Source of the DNA: Streptomyces phaeofaciens
GTDB taxonomy: Bacteria > Actinomycetota > Actinomycetes > Streptomycetales > Streptomycetaceae
NCBI RefSeq assembly: GCF_014648915.1
Contig: NZ_BMSA01000042.1
Span: forward strand, 1 to 64,000
Direction: 5' to 3'
Length of the DNA stretch: 64,000 nucleotides
Shown here: in pieces, positions 17,606-26,980 of the stretch
Numbering within the stretch: the stretch's first letter is position 1
Layout of the letters: every line of letters starts with the position of its first letter
Made by a program: the position numbers and the translations under genes
The notes under the pieces: model-generated
Database searches by the model: none
Told to the model about the DNA's origin: nothing
What the model saw: the letters and a program-made list of their open reading frames with translations, nothing else

Positions 17606-18063
17606 TGCGAAGCGGCCGAGGGGCGATCGCGAAGTGTGCCAGGGAGCCGGCGCCAGCGTCCGCGCCCCATCAGTACAACAAACAACGACCACGCCCGCAT
17701 GCGGGCACTTGGCGAAACATGTTTTCCCCCAGCTCAATTCATCGGTGCCGTTCACACCCCTTCTCATCTGCGGAAACGCAGGATGGAAGCGGCTCATTCA
17801 CACCTAGTAACCGGGACGAGTTGACACCGGGGCTCTTGCCCTTCTGGCCACATGCAACTAGATTTTCCGGCCAGAGGTAGACCCCGTCTGAAACTTAGAC
17901 GCGACAGGGGTGCTCTGCTGGTCGACCCCTGACGAGGACTACACACGCTCCCGGCGCGCATGTCGCTGCAATCAGGACTACGTGCCTGCAGAACGAGAGC
18001 GGCTATCAACGAACAGTTTTTCGTTGCCTCTTTACAGAGCTGAATGCGCAGGGATGCCCTCGA
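17606..18063. other. Gene-free stretch before the biosynthetic block
   Basis: About 460 bp with lower G+C toward the right end. It should hold the promoter of the 18-24 kb genes. A run CAGTTTTTCGTTGCC lies 40 bp before the first gene. No certain promoter boxes were found. Confidence 0.45.
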
Positions 18064-19107
18064 ATGCACGGTGACATTCAAGCTGCTTCACAAATCCCCC
18101 CAAACAATCCGAAACTTGCATCAGAGGCGCCACCATGGTGGCGTTTGATTTGGCCGCAAGAGTGGCTTTTCCTTGTCTTCATAGCGTGCCTGGTCACGTT
18201 AAGTCTAGTTTACCGGGCAAAGCTTCCGCTGCTCGGCACACTTACCCGTGAAGCCGGGCCACTGCTTTTATCGACGGCATTAATCATGAGCTTTTGCTTC
18301 ACCCGATGGCCATCGAGTCAAGCAGGAAAAGTCCCATTGCAAGTTACGTCATCACGCGCTGCGGCCACCGCTTATGGGTTACGTGTTGCCTTTCCTCCGC
18401 TCGCCGCGCTGTTCACCTACACGACGTTGAGCGACTTGGTTCCCCAGGTCCGGCACTCGCTAGCCGATCCGGTGCTGATTTCAATGGATCATGCGTTGTT
18501 TGGCACAGACGTAAGTCGTTGGCTCAATGATCAAATAGGATCACCGGCAGTTACACTGGTCCTGGCGCTCTGCTACTGGTGCTGCGCCTGGCCTCAATTC
18601 CTTTATTCGGTTTATTTATATCGCCAGTCAACGCGGCGTTACCAAGAGTTTCAGCTAGGCTTAACGATTATTTACGTCGTTGGCTACTCTTTCTATATAT
18701 TGGTTCCTGCTGTCGGACCCCATCTGTATCAGGATAGTCTATTTCCCGACCCCCTTGCTGTGGACGGCACCTTCGGGGGCGGCCTGATTGCTTCTATTGA
18801 AGCGGCGCAGGGGACGGCTCGTGATGTGTTTCCGAGCCTGCACACAGCGCTGACAATTCTGTTGCTGATCTTTTCGTGGAACTGGTCGCGCCGACTTTTC
18901 TGGTGCTTCCTGCCAGTAGGGTTGCTCCTTCTGCTAGCCACGCAGTACCTGCGTGTCCACTACTTCGTCGACCTACTTGCGGGTTTGTTTTTGGCAGCCT
19001 TTGCCGCTTCGCTGGCGCGGGTGATCGTGCGGTACTGGTTTCCGCCTGGAATCGACAGAACATATCCGCACCCGCTGGTGCAAAGTCACGCGGACGTTGC
19101 CCGCTGA
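18064..19107 (+). CDS. PAP2-superfamily membrane phosphatase / inositol-phosphotransferase-like
   Basis: A 347-residue multi-pass membrane protein. Hydrophobic segments start near residues 33, 63, 108, 160, 195, 258 and 285. The PAP2 signature is seen as RDVFPSLHTALT (motif 2, with Ser and His) and RVHYFVDLLAG (motif 3, with the nucleophilic His); motif 1 is weak. This pattern is closest to the AUR1/Ipt1-type branch. It would cleave phosphate from a lipid or prenyl phosphate, or move a phosphate-linked group, on the outer membrane face. Several rare TTA codons and low G+C mark it as part of the 18-35 kb block. The ATG at 18064 has a weak ribosome site. Confidence 0.8.
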   Translation: MHGDIQAASQIPPNNPKLASEAPPWWRLIWPQEWLFLVFIACLVTLSLVYRAKLPLLGTLTREAGPLLLSTALIMSFCFTRWPSSQAGKVPLQVTSSRAAATAYGLRVAFPPLAALFTYTTLSDLVPQVRHSLADPVLISMDHALFGTDVSRWLNDQIGSPAVTLVLALCYWCCAWPQFLYSVYLYRQSTRRYQEFQLGLTIIYVVGYSFYILVPAVGPHLYQDSLFPDPLAVDGTFGGGLIASIEAAQGTARDVFPSLHTALTILLLIFSWNWSRRLFWCFLPVGLLLLLATQYLRVHYFVDLLAGLFLAAFAASLARVIVRYWFPPGIDRTYPHPLVQSHADVAR

Positions 19108-19157
19108 CGGTCAATGTACAGGTTTACCAGAAACGTCCGACTGATTGGAGAGTCATC

Positions 19158-21851
19158 TTGTCTAAAATTGATGTAATCACAGCAGAAAGTGAGCCGGGGC
19201 AACGTCATCTCGCAGGAGCAAAAGGAGCTAACCTTCATCGTCTTACATCCTGGGATCTCCCCATTCCTCCATGGGCGGCCATCAGTTGTGAAGCCTTTGA
19301 CGAATTCATGCAGGAGGCCGGCATTGGTACGGCTGTGTCGGCCGTCCTCAGATCCGTAACGGTGGAGAATGCTGGCACAGTCGCGGAGAGCATCCGCTCA
19401 CTAATTATGGCCGCAGAGCTTCCGCCGGCGCTGCATGAGGCAGTTGAGGTGGCTTATGCCCAGGCGGGCGCTGGTCGGGTCGCCGTGAGGTCATCGGCGA
19501 TGGACGAAGATGGCAGTCAGCACTCATTCGCGGGGCAGTTCGACACATATCTCAATGTCGTCAGTGAGGCGGAAGTTCTCCAACGGCTGAAGGAGTGCTG
19601 GGCATCTGCCTTCTCAGAACGGTCGTTGCACTACCGTCTGTCTCACAGCCTGCCGATACACGCAACGGGCATGGCGGTGGTCGTGCAGCAGATGGTGCCA
19701 GCGCAGTGCAGTGGTGTCCTGTTCACCGCTCATCCGTCGGACGCAACCTCCGATGCCTATTTTGTCAGTGCTATATACGGTCTTGGAGAAGGAATCGTAT
19801 CCGGAGCTGTTGATGCTGACACGTTAACGCTGAAGGCCAGCACAGGCGAAGTAATTTCCAGTGAGGTAGGTGCCAAGGCGGAGCGATTCGACGCACGGTC
19901 CACATCCGGATACGACGTTTCCGAGGTATCTGCATCGGAGCGTGCTGCACTCGCATTGAATGGTGATGATCTTGCTAAGCTGCACGCTGCGGGTTCTCGT
20001 ATAGCTGACCTTTTCGGTTGTCCGCAGGATATCGAATGGGCCATTGCCGATGGAGAATTGTGGATCCTTCAGAGCCGTCCGGTGACCACTAATCCCGGCC
20101 GCGATGGGGAGCTGCGCATCTGGGATAACGCCAACATTGTGGAGAGCTTCAGTGGTGTCACCTCTCCGTTGACATTTACCTTCGCAGCCATGGCGTACGG
20201 AACGGTCTACGAAAGTTATGCCCGGTCCCTGCGCGTACCGCGAGAACAGCTGCGACAGATGGACGACTGGCTGCCGTCGCTGCTCGGGCACTTCCATGGC
20301 CGCGTCTACTACAACCTGCTCAACTGGTACCGACTGGTACGAATCTCCCCATTTTATCGGATCAACCGTAGGCTGCTAGAGACGGCTATGGGTGTCGACG
20401 TACCGGTGTCGGATGGAATCGCTGAATCTCTGCGGCCGTATGAATTTCGCTCACGCTGGCGTCGTAGGTTCAGCCGGGCCGTCATCAATTTCACCTTCGC
20501 ATGGAAATTTCTGCGAATGGCGAATAATGTCCGGCGCTTTACTCGATACTTCTATCGATCATATGCCGTATTCGATAAGGTTGACTACGGTTCGTTGCCT
20601 GCCGACGAGACCTACCGACGGTTCAAAGACCTGAAACGTGACTTGCTGTACCGGTGGGGGCCGATGCAGATGCTTGACTCGACCATCCTCCTGTCGTTGG
20701 GCGCCCTGCATTTTTTGGGAACGAAGTGGATGCCTGAAGCCCCTGAATGGCTCACCTGGGCAGCGGCCCGTCCGGGTGCCGCTGTGGAGTCCGTCGAGCC
20801 GGCTCGTGCCCTGTCCGCGCTCGCGGTCCGTGTGCGCGCCGAGCCGGACCTTACGGATCTGGTGGAGAACGCCGAGCCAAACGAAATGATGCGCGCGCTG
20901 AGGGATGCGGGCCACGATGAATTTCTCCAAGCTGTTGAGGCCTACATTTCTGATCACGGGTACCGAAGCCCTGACGAATTGAAGCTCGAAGTACCGGATT
21001 TGCGCGAAGATCCCGCCAGCCTGTTCCTCATGCTGCGTGATGCGTTGCACTCACCGTCCGATCCCCATACCCGGGACACAGCACAGGAATATCTCGACGC
21101 CCACCTGCACGGGATCCGGCGAGCACTTTATGAAGTAGTACGTCGCAAGGCATCTCGCTCCTTGGCGGACCGGGAACGGCTGCGGTTCTGCCGGACTCGT
21201 GCCTTCGGGTCAGCCAAGCAGATCCTGCGGGCTCTTGGCCGCGATCTGCATCGCGTCGGTGCAATTGAGAGTTTCGACGATGTTTTCTACCTGCGATTGG
21301 AAGAGTTGTGCGGCGTCTACGAGGGGACTATCGCCCACACCGAGCTGAAGGATCTCGTCGCGGTACGCAAACGGATACGTGAGCGCGATGAACTCATGTC
21401 CGCGCCGGCCCGGTTCGAGACTCGTGGTGGGCCGTATTTCGACGGCAACCTCGATGAGGCGACGGGTTGGGCGTCACAGCATGCGGCACGCACAGGAGTG
21501 CGTAGCCTGCGTGGTACGCCCTCCAGCCCCGGGCTTGTGGAAGGTCGGGCAGTCGTGGCGACCCGACCTCAGGATGTGAAGGGCGGCATTCTTGTGGCTT
21601 ACCGCACCGATCCGGGCTGGGTCGCGGCCCTGCCGAACGCAGCAGGACTCATTATCGAGCGTGGTAGCCCTCTTACGCACGTGGCCATCGTCGCCCGTGA
21701 ACTCGGCGTGCCGACCATCGTGAAGATGAAGGACGCCACCCGAGAAATCGAAACAGGCATGCTCATCCGGATGGACGGCGCCCAAGGCACGGTCACCATC
21801 CTTGACGATCCTGCAGAGACGGAATGTATAGCCGAGACAGTGGTGTCCTGA
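19158..21851 (+). CDS. PEP-synthase/rifampin-phosphotransferase-like dikinase
   Basis: An 897-residue three-part phosphotransferase. The N-terminal ATP-grasp (PPDK_N) domain, residues about 10-320, has GAKGANLHRL, VRSSAMDEDGSQHSFAGQFD, QQMVPAQCSGVLFTAHPSD and DGELWILQSRPVT. A long middle (about 330-780) is unlike PEP synthase and more like the acceptor-binding part of rifampin phosphotransferases. The C-terminal swivelling domain has the catalytic His in RGSPLTHVAIVARELGVP. Such enzymes split ATP and pass the beta-phosphate through His to a small molecule. The start is a TTG at 19158 after GGAGAG; longer upstream reading overlaps the PAP2 gene. It carries a TTA codon. The acceptor is unknown: a pathway intermediate or the product itself. 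Confidence 0.82.
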   Translation: MSKIDVITAESEPGQRHLAGAKGANLHRLTSWDLPIPPWAAISCEAFDEFMQEAGIGTAVSAVLRSVTVENAGTVAESIRSLIMAAELPPALHEAVEVAYAQAGAGRVAVRSSAMDEDGSQHSFAGQFDTYLNVVSEAEVLQRLKECWASAFSERSLHYRLSHSLPIHATGMAVVVQQMVPAQCSGVLFTAHPSDATSDAYFVSAIYGLGEGIVSGAVDADTLTLKASTGEVISSEVGAKAERFDARSTSGYDVSEVSASERAALALNGDDLAKLHAAGSRIADLFGCPQDIEWAIADGELWILQSRPVTTNPGRDGELRIWDNANIVESFSGVTSPLTFTFAAMAYGTVYESYARSLRVPREQLRQMDDWLPSLLGHFHGRVYYNLLNWYRLVRISPFYRINRRLLETAMGVDVPVSDGIAESLRPYEFRSRWRRRFSRAVINFTFAWKFLRMANNVRRFTRYFYRSYAVFDKVDYGSLPADETYRRFKDLKRDLLYRWGPMQMLDSTILLSLGALHFLGTKWMPEAPEWLTWAAARPGAAVESVEPARALSALAVRVRAEPDLTDLVENAEPNEMMRALRDAGHDEFLQAVEAYISDHGYRSPDELKLEVPDLREDPASLFLMLRDALHSPSDPHTRDTAQEYLDAHLHGIRRALYEVVRRKASRSLADRERLRFCRTRAFGSAKQILRALGRDLHRVGAIESFDDVFYLRLEELCGVYEGTIAHTELKDLVAVRKRIRERDELMSAPARFETRGGPYFDGNLDEATGWASQHAARTGVRSLRGTPSSPGLVEGRAVVATRPQDVKGGILVAYRTDPGWVAALPNAAGLIIERGSPLTHVAIVARELGVPTIVKMKDATREIETGMLIRMDGAQGTVTILDDPAETECIAETVVS

Positions 21852-22113
21852 GGGTGCCAGCATCTCCTTCTTGTGGAAGCCTGCCCCTTGTGAGTGAAAA
21901 CAACAAGTTGGCACTCCCTCCCTGCAAGCCAGTCGCCGGCGTGGATGTTTCCTTGGGGATTCTCGGTCGGCCGCGACTCATCCGGCACCCCATGAGAGTC
22001 GCACCTTTGTGCAATCAGATTCAAAAAGGCTTTCAATCCGGCCGCCTGGCCGCGGATCCAACGCTTTCCCGTAAACCGTCAGAAGGCAGACCCCAGGAAG
22101 TGGTTGCACGAGC

Positions 22114-23808
22114 ATGATCCTCACAGAATCATACGTTCGCAAACTGGCTGACCAAGTCCTCGCACACGTCGATGCTCCAGCGGACTCAGCGCTGATGTTG
22201 GAAGGTTCCATCGCGGAGGGCTTCGGGAATTCTGGCTCCGACATCGACTTCTTGCTGGTTTGTCAGCAGGAAGCAGATATGCCTACCATGCCGTCGATCT
22301 TCTTCATCGACGGGCGGCGCGTGGAGATCCGAACTCGCACGATTCGACAGGTGACCGAGCACCTGAAGGCTGTCGCCGCGTTTGTCGGCTCCACTCCGCG
22401 GCGCATTGTCCGGCTCGACGAGCATCTGCTCAACCGTTGTCAGCGGTTCCTCCGCGGTCACATCGTCCGAAACTCACAAGTCATCCATGGAATCCGAAAG
22501 CATTTGGCACTCGGTGACTTCGCCACTGTCATGACGCACTGGTGGGGGGAGCATGCCCGGCAGTCCGCCCGGTACGCGGTATGCATGCTCGCGCTGGGAC
22601 AGGCTGAAGTGGCGGCGGTGTGGGCCAAAGCAAGCCTGTTGCAAGCTGCCAAGAGTTTCGCAGCTCGTGCTGGTGAGACCTATTTGGAACCGAAGTGGAT
22701 TTCACTGCAGTTACATAGGATGGATGACGACGAACGGGTTCGCCGGTATTGGGAAGTGACGGACTCCTCTCGGCACCATGGATCTTCGGCCGATCACGCC
22801 ATGCGCTGTATCAGCCTCGTGCACGACCTCGGGGTGCGCGGATGTGAGAACACGCCACAAAAGTTGCTCGTCGATCGCACAAGTGACGTGACCACGTGGA
22901 GGATTGGTGACCGAGTCCATCTGGTGCGGAACAAGGAAGATGTGTTTGTTCTGGGCCAGGCCGCAGCGGTCGTATGGCGTCATATGGTGTGGCAGCGGCC
23001 CGTGGCTACCATCAGGCAGGCCGCGGTAACAGCCGGCGTCGAGCAAGCTGGCACAATAATTGCTGTTCTCGCGCGCTATGGCCTCATCCAGGTGACGTGG
23101 CAGGGCACCGCGATCACTCCAGTGCTGCCCATGGCTTCGCCGGGTGGCACAGTTACTCCGCGGCCGGCTGCCGTGGATCCACCGCTGCTCGATCTCCGAG
23201 GCGCCACGGCATCGTCCTCCGACGCGATAGACCTGGTTGCCGTGCCCGCCCGGCGTTTTGGTGCCGCAGCCATGGCGATGGTCTGGGGCAACATTATGGT
23301 GGAGAACGCCATTGAAGATATGCGTGGAGCGCTAGATCGTCAGCAGTGGCGCGTCGCCGAGCTGACTGCCAGACGCGCGGTCGATGGTGGTCTGCGAGCC
23401 CTGTTGAGCGCATGCGGAGTGAACCCCCTTCCTCCAGACGCGGAACTAGTCCACCGTGGCGACATGGTCGGCCCATGGGCCAGAGAGATCCTCTCGGCTG
23501 CTGAGCAGCTGCACCGGGTAGGCGTGTCCGACCCTGTGCAGGGAAAGGCACTGTTGGAGAGGGTGAATTACTTTGTCTCTCTTATCCGTGCGGTATGCGG
23601 AGCCGACTCTTTCCCGGCATCTTTTGATTCAGCCAGTAATTGGCAAACGACACTCGACATATCTTATGACTGGCTGCGTCTGGGGGCCTATTTGGACGCA
23701 GCGATACCCATCGAAGAGGCCCGTGACTTGCTGAGTAGCGGGGGTGCCCAGCCGTATATTGCTCCAGGTGCCTCCCGCGGGCTGGCGACAGCAGGAGGAA
23801 CTCAGTGA
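22114..23808 (+). CDS. Nucleotidyltransferase-fold protein with PqqD/RRE-like middle domain
   Basis: A 564-residue protein. Residues about 25-75 form a Pol-beta-type nucleotidyltransferase core: the GS motif in LEGSIAEGFGNSGSDIDFLL with D43 and D45, and a third acidic position in DGRRVEIR. Residues about 262-330 (WRIGDRVHLVRNKEDVFVLG, then AAAVVWRHM, then VLARYGLIQV) have the strand-helix pattern of PqqD-like domains, which bind peptides or carrier proteins in RiPP pathways. The helical C-terminal region (about 390-540) is unassigned. It may transfer a nucleotide to a small molecule or to something held by its middle domain. TTA codons are present. It follows the dikinase by 262 bp; the IS remnant follows it. 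Confidence 0.65.
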   Translation: MILTESYVRKLADQVLAHVDAPADSALMLEGSIAEGFGNSGSDIDFLLVCQQEADMPTMPSIFFIDGRRVEIRTRTIRQVTEHLKAVAAFVGSTPRRIVRLDEHLLNRCQRFLRGHIVRNSQVIHGIRKHLALGDFATVMTHWWGEHARQSARYAVCMLALGQAEVAAVWAKASLLQAAKSFAARAGETYLEPKWISLQLHRMDDDERVRRYWEVTDSSRHHGSSADHAMRCISLVHDLGVRGCENTPQKLLVDRTSDVTTWRIGDRVHLVRNKEDVFVLGQAAAVVWRHMVWQRPVATIRQAAVTAGVEQAGTIIAVLARYGLIQVTWQGTAITPVLPMASPGGTVTPRPAAVDPPLLDLRGATASSSDAIDLVAVPARRFGAAAMAMVWGNIMVENAIEDMRGALDRQQWRVAELTARRAVDGGLRALLSACGVNPLPPDAELVHRGDMVGPWAREILSAAEQLHRVGVSDPVQGKALLERVNYFVSLIRAVCGADSFPASFDSASNWQTTLDISYDWLRLGAYLDAAIPIEEARDLLSSGGAQPYIAPGASRGLATAGGTQ

Positions 23809-23904
23809 CTCTCTATGGGCTGGGTACCTTCCTGTCCCAAGGCGGCGTGGCGTTGCTGCCAGCCTGGCCCCTTTTGGCAGTACCACGAGCCTGCGAAGCA
23901 CCTG

Positions 23905-24663
23905 CTGCTAGGGCAGCTAACAAAGGTGTTGGACGTGGCGATGGGTGCTTCATGGATGTCGTCGCGCCGTTCCCAGCGGTCCGCAGGCGGCGGAGGCCCT
24001 GGGGCCAGGCGACGGTGCGCTCGACCATGCATGGAAGATGCCCAGGCCGGAGCCGCGGGGGTGGTCTCGCTCTGCCATGACCGGGCTGATGCCGCGCTGT
24101 AAGACCAGACGCCGGTGCGTGTCGTGGTCGTATCCGCGGTCTGTGAGGACCGCATCGGGTCGGTGCCTGGGCCGGCCGACGGTTCTGGCCGCCGTCGGAA
24201 TCCTGGCCAGCAGGGGCAGCAACTGGGTGGCGTTGTTGCGGTTCCCGCCGGTCAGGGCCAGCGGTGCGCGGTGGACCGGGCTGGGTCCGCGTTTGGGCCC
24301 CGCCGGGTAGCTCGGATGTGGGACGAGTCGATCACCGCCCCCTACTAGTCCCTACCAGTCCAGCTCTTCGCGGCCCAAAGGTTCTCCAGCAGTACGAGAT
24401 GCAACTCATCCCACACGCTGGCCTCACTCCACGCGGCCAGGCGCCGCCAGTACATCGCACCGGAACCGAAGCCCAGCTCCTGGGGGAGGTACACCCACTT
24501 GATGCCGGTAGGCAGCATGAACAGGATCCCGCTCCATGCCTGTCGGTCGGGTATCCGAGGCCGACCTTCGAACAGCTTCGGATCCGGCGTGGGCAGCAAC
24601 GGCTCGACCAGGTATCACAGTTCGTCCGAGACGGCCCGCGGACGCGACTCTCTCTTTCCCATG
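23905..24663 (-). pseudogene. IS5-family transposase remnant inside the biosynthetic block
   Basis: On the minus strand the pieces MGKRESRPRAVSDEL-stop-YLVEPLLP, then RPRIPDRQAWSGILFMLPTG, IKWVYLPQELGFGSGAMYWR, LLPLLARIPTAARTVGRPRH and RPDAVLTDRGYDHDTHRR follow the order of an IS5-family transposase. They are broken by a TGG-to-TGA nonsense codon near residue 16 and at least two frameshifts; the C-terminal RWERRDDIHEA is also off-frame. It is inactive. Coding sequence of the same lower-G+C type lies on both sides, so the element probably inserted into an existing cluster. Confidence 0.85.
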
Positions 24664-24878
24664 ACAGGACCAAAGAGCAACCAGACCGACAGTCACGTGA
24701 TCGACGGCTTCTTTTAGAACCTCTACGACGCGGTCCGCCTAATCGACCTGCAATGTCTTTGGAACAGCAGTTCATGCCGCTTGACGGAATCCGGTAATAC
24801 CGTGGCCCCCACCAATTTCCGGAACGTCATTCATATGGTGCGGCGCCACCAACTGCCGACCACATAGGAGGATGTGTT

Positions 24879-25997
24879 ATGTCCGATCGGCTCAATATTC
24901 TCGTCACAGGGGCCTCTGGCCTCGTCGGCGCCGAAACGACCAGCCGGCTTGTGCGCGCCGGGCACCATGTGTACGGCCTGGTCCACAACGTCGGGGAAAT
25001 CGTCGCCAACAACGGCCGTAGGGTCAGCTCGGCCCCCTGGACAGCCGCCTCCGCACGGGAAAGTGGTGTCGTCCGCTTGCTCAGAGGAGACGTCACCCGA
25101 CCACGCTTCGGCCTCGACAGCGAGACGTGGTCCAGCCTCTCTGCCAGCCTGGACCGAATAGTGCATTGCGCCGCGATCACAGACTTCGGCCGTCCTCCCG
25201 AGATCTATCAGCAGATCAACGTTACCGGCACCGTCCATGCTCTCGAACTTGCCCAGGAGAACGCAACGCCGTTCGTCCACGTCAGCACCGCTTACGTGTG
25301 TGGCAACCGTGATGGAGTGATCGCGGAGAATGAGCTCGATGTGGGACAGCGCTTCGGCAATGCCTACGAGGAGAGCAAAATGAGGGCCGAGTTGATAGTG
25401 CGCAAGGCCGCTGCGGATGGGCTACCAGCCACAGTGGTCCGCCCCAGTGTGGTCACGGGCACAGTGCGATCCGGCAGAGTCCGCGAGTTCAAGAACATCT
25501 ACATCGTCCTTAAGCTATTGAGTAAGGGGCTCGTCAGCGCGATCCCCGGCCACTTCGATGCTTGCGTCGACCTAGTCCCGGTCGACCACGTAGCAGCCGT
25601 GCTCACAGCCGCGACCGAGGATTTCGACCGTGCACGCGATCTCACGCTGCATGCTGTAGGTGCCCCCGTTCGCATGCGTGACGTCTCGGATACCTTCGCG
25701 GAGTATCCATCATTTCACGTGCCACGCTACCTGGACCCGAACACGTTCACGCCAGACTGCCTATCTCGGGTGGAGAAGAAGTACTACGAACGAGTGGTCT
25801 CGTTGTATGACAATTATTTTCTGAGGCGCCAGCGATTCGACAGTGCGATTGCAGACCGATTCGTCCGACGGCCTAGTACCGCAGGCTCCTCCTACCTGCG
25901 CCGGCTGATCGACTACGCACTCAAGGCAGGATATCTCGGCTCAACGCTGCCCGTAGCGGACCGCGCGCTCACCCCGTTGAAGGTAGGGGAACGTTGA
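24879..25997 (+). CDS. Extended-SDR acyl-thioester-reductase-like protein (NAD-binding_4 type)
   Basis: A 372-residue Rossmann-fold protein. The nucleotide loop TGASGLVG spans residues 10-17; the catalytic set is S136 in HVSTAYV, Y163 and K167 in YEESK. The layout matches the male-sterility/fatty-acyl-reductase branch and the reductive domains that release thioester-bound chains as aldehyde or alcohol using NAD(P)H. It has no transmembrane segment. AGGAGG stands 7 nt before the ATG. It is the first gene of a tightly packed run to 34957. A plain sugar-type epimerase is the alternative; the ACP and KAS genes downstream favour an acyl substrate. Confidence 0.75.
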   Translation: MSDRLNILVTGASGLVGAETTSRLVRAGHHVYGLVHNVGEIVANNGRRVSSAPWTAASARESGVVRLLRGDVTRPRFGLDSETWSSLSASLDRIVHCAAITDFGRPPEIYQQINVTGTVHALELAQENATPFVHVSTAYVCGNRDGVIAENELDVGQRFGNAYEESKMRAELIVRKAAADGLPATVVRPSVVTGTVRSGRVREFKNIYIVLKLLSKGLVSAIPGHFDACVDLVPVDHVAAVLTAATEDFDRARDLTLHAVGAPVRMRDVSDTFAEYPSFHVPRYLDPNTFTPDCLSRVEKKYYERVVSLYDNYFLRRQRFDSAIADRFVRRPSTAGSSYLRRLIDYALKAGYLGSTLPVADRALTPLKVGER

Positions 25998-26980
25998 CCA
26001 TATCAGGCAATCTCAGCGCTAGTGGCTTCATTTGCGAACCCGAGAAAAGGGCACTATTCGCCACCGACAGTTATTTCCTGGATGGCTGCGAACTATTTTC
26101 CGACACAGACGAAACCTGGCGATTCGCCTTCACTCATGCCTTGCTCTTACTCAAGCCTGATGCGGTTGCCACTCGCGCGCTCCTGCCAGCAATTGAATGG
26201 ACGAGTCAGGCAGGGTTCGAAATCGCTGCGGCCGCACGTATCAGACTCAACCGCAACACTGTCCGTGCCATGTGGCATTACCAGTTCAACTGTGCGACTC
26301 CTCAGCGACGTCGTCTTGCAGAATTCATCGGATCCGCATCTGATTCACTGGTGCTACTGATGCGACATCAGCAGCTCCTCTCCAATGCCAGCATTCCTGC
26401 CACCCTGTTGCTCAGCGAACGCAAAGGCCCGTCCGACCCCAGTCGACGCACGCCCGGGCAATTGCGATCACATTTGGGCGACCGGAGTTTTCTCATCAAT
26501 CTGGTGCACGCCTCGGACGAGCCTGCTGATCTCCTTCGCGAACTGTGCATCCTCTTCAATGCGCATGACCGAATCAAACTCGTCCGGAATGCCCTGCTTG
26601 GCACTGATCAACGGAACACCGCGACAGCGCTGGCTAAGGGACTGTATGACGATGTGCCCCGGCGAGATTTGGAATTCGAACCCGCCGCACACCGTCTGGC
26701 GTCCGAAGTCGAGGAGTATGCACGCAACGCGGGGCCGGGACTTCGTAGCCGGCTGCAGACTGGGCTGGGCCGAGCTTTGCGACAGCCGTCGGCGTGGGGA
26801 CCGCTGATTGAATTGATCTGGCAGCAGAATCTCCCGGTCGACGAGTGGGATCTCACCGTCGTCGGATGTGCTTCCTTGCCCATGACTCTGGACCAGCATG
26901 CCCCCCTGCTTGCCAGCGTGAGCAGGACGAAATGGCTTGAGGCGTTTACGGCGGTGGCTGCATGCCCCCAGCACATGTAA
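25994..26980 (+). CDS. Nucleoside-diphosphate-kinase-like protein with C-terminal extension
   Basis: A 328-residue protein whose residues about 45-190 follow the nucleoside-diphosphate kinase fold: ALLLLKPDAV (K54), then AAARIRLNRNTV, then TPGQLRSHLGDRSFLINL and VHASDEPADLLRELCILF. The NDPK phospho-His is matched by H172 in the VHASD motif, and R158 and N169 are retained, so catalysis is possible. Ordinary NDPKs are about 140 residues and not in biosynthetic clusters; this one has an N-terminal 40 residues and about 130 extra C-terminal residues. It may phosphorylate a pathway alcohol phosphate or nucleotide. The TTG start overlaps the reductase stop by 4 bp. A TTA codon precedes LKPDAV. Confidence 0.68.
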   Translation: MTISGNLSASGFICEPEKRALFATDSYFLDGCELFSDTDETWRFAFTHALLLLKPDAVATRALLPAIEWTSQAGFEIAAAARIRLNRNTVRAMWHYQFNCATPQRRRLAEFIGSASDSLVLLMRHQQLLSNASIPATLLLSERKGPSDPSRRTPGQLRSHLGDRSFLINLVHASDEPADLLRELCILFNAHDRIKLVRNALLGTDQRNTATALAKGLYDDVPRRDLEFEPAAHRLASEVEEYARNAGPGLRSRLQTGLGRALRQPSAWGPLIELIWQQNLPVDEWDLTVVGCASLPMTLDQHAPLLASVSRTKWLEAFTAVAACPQHM

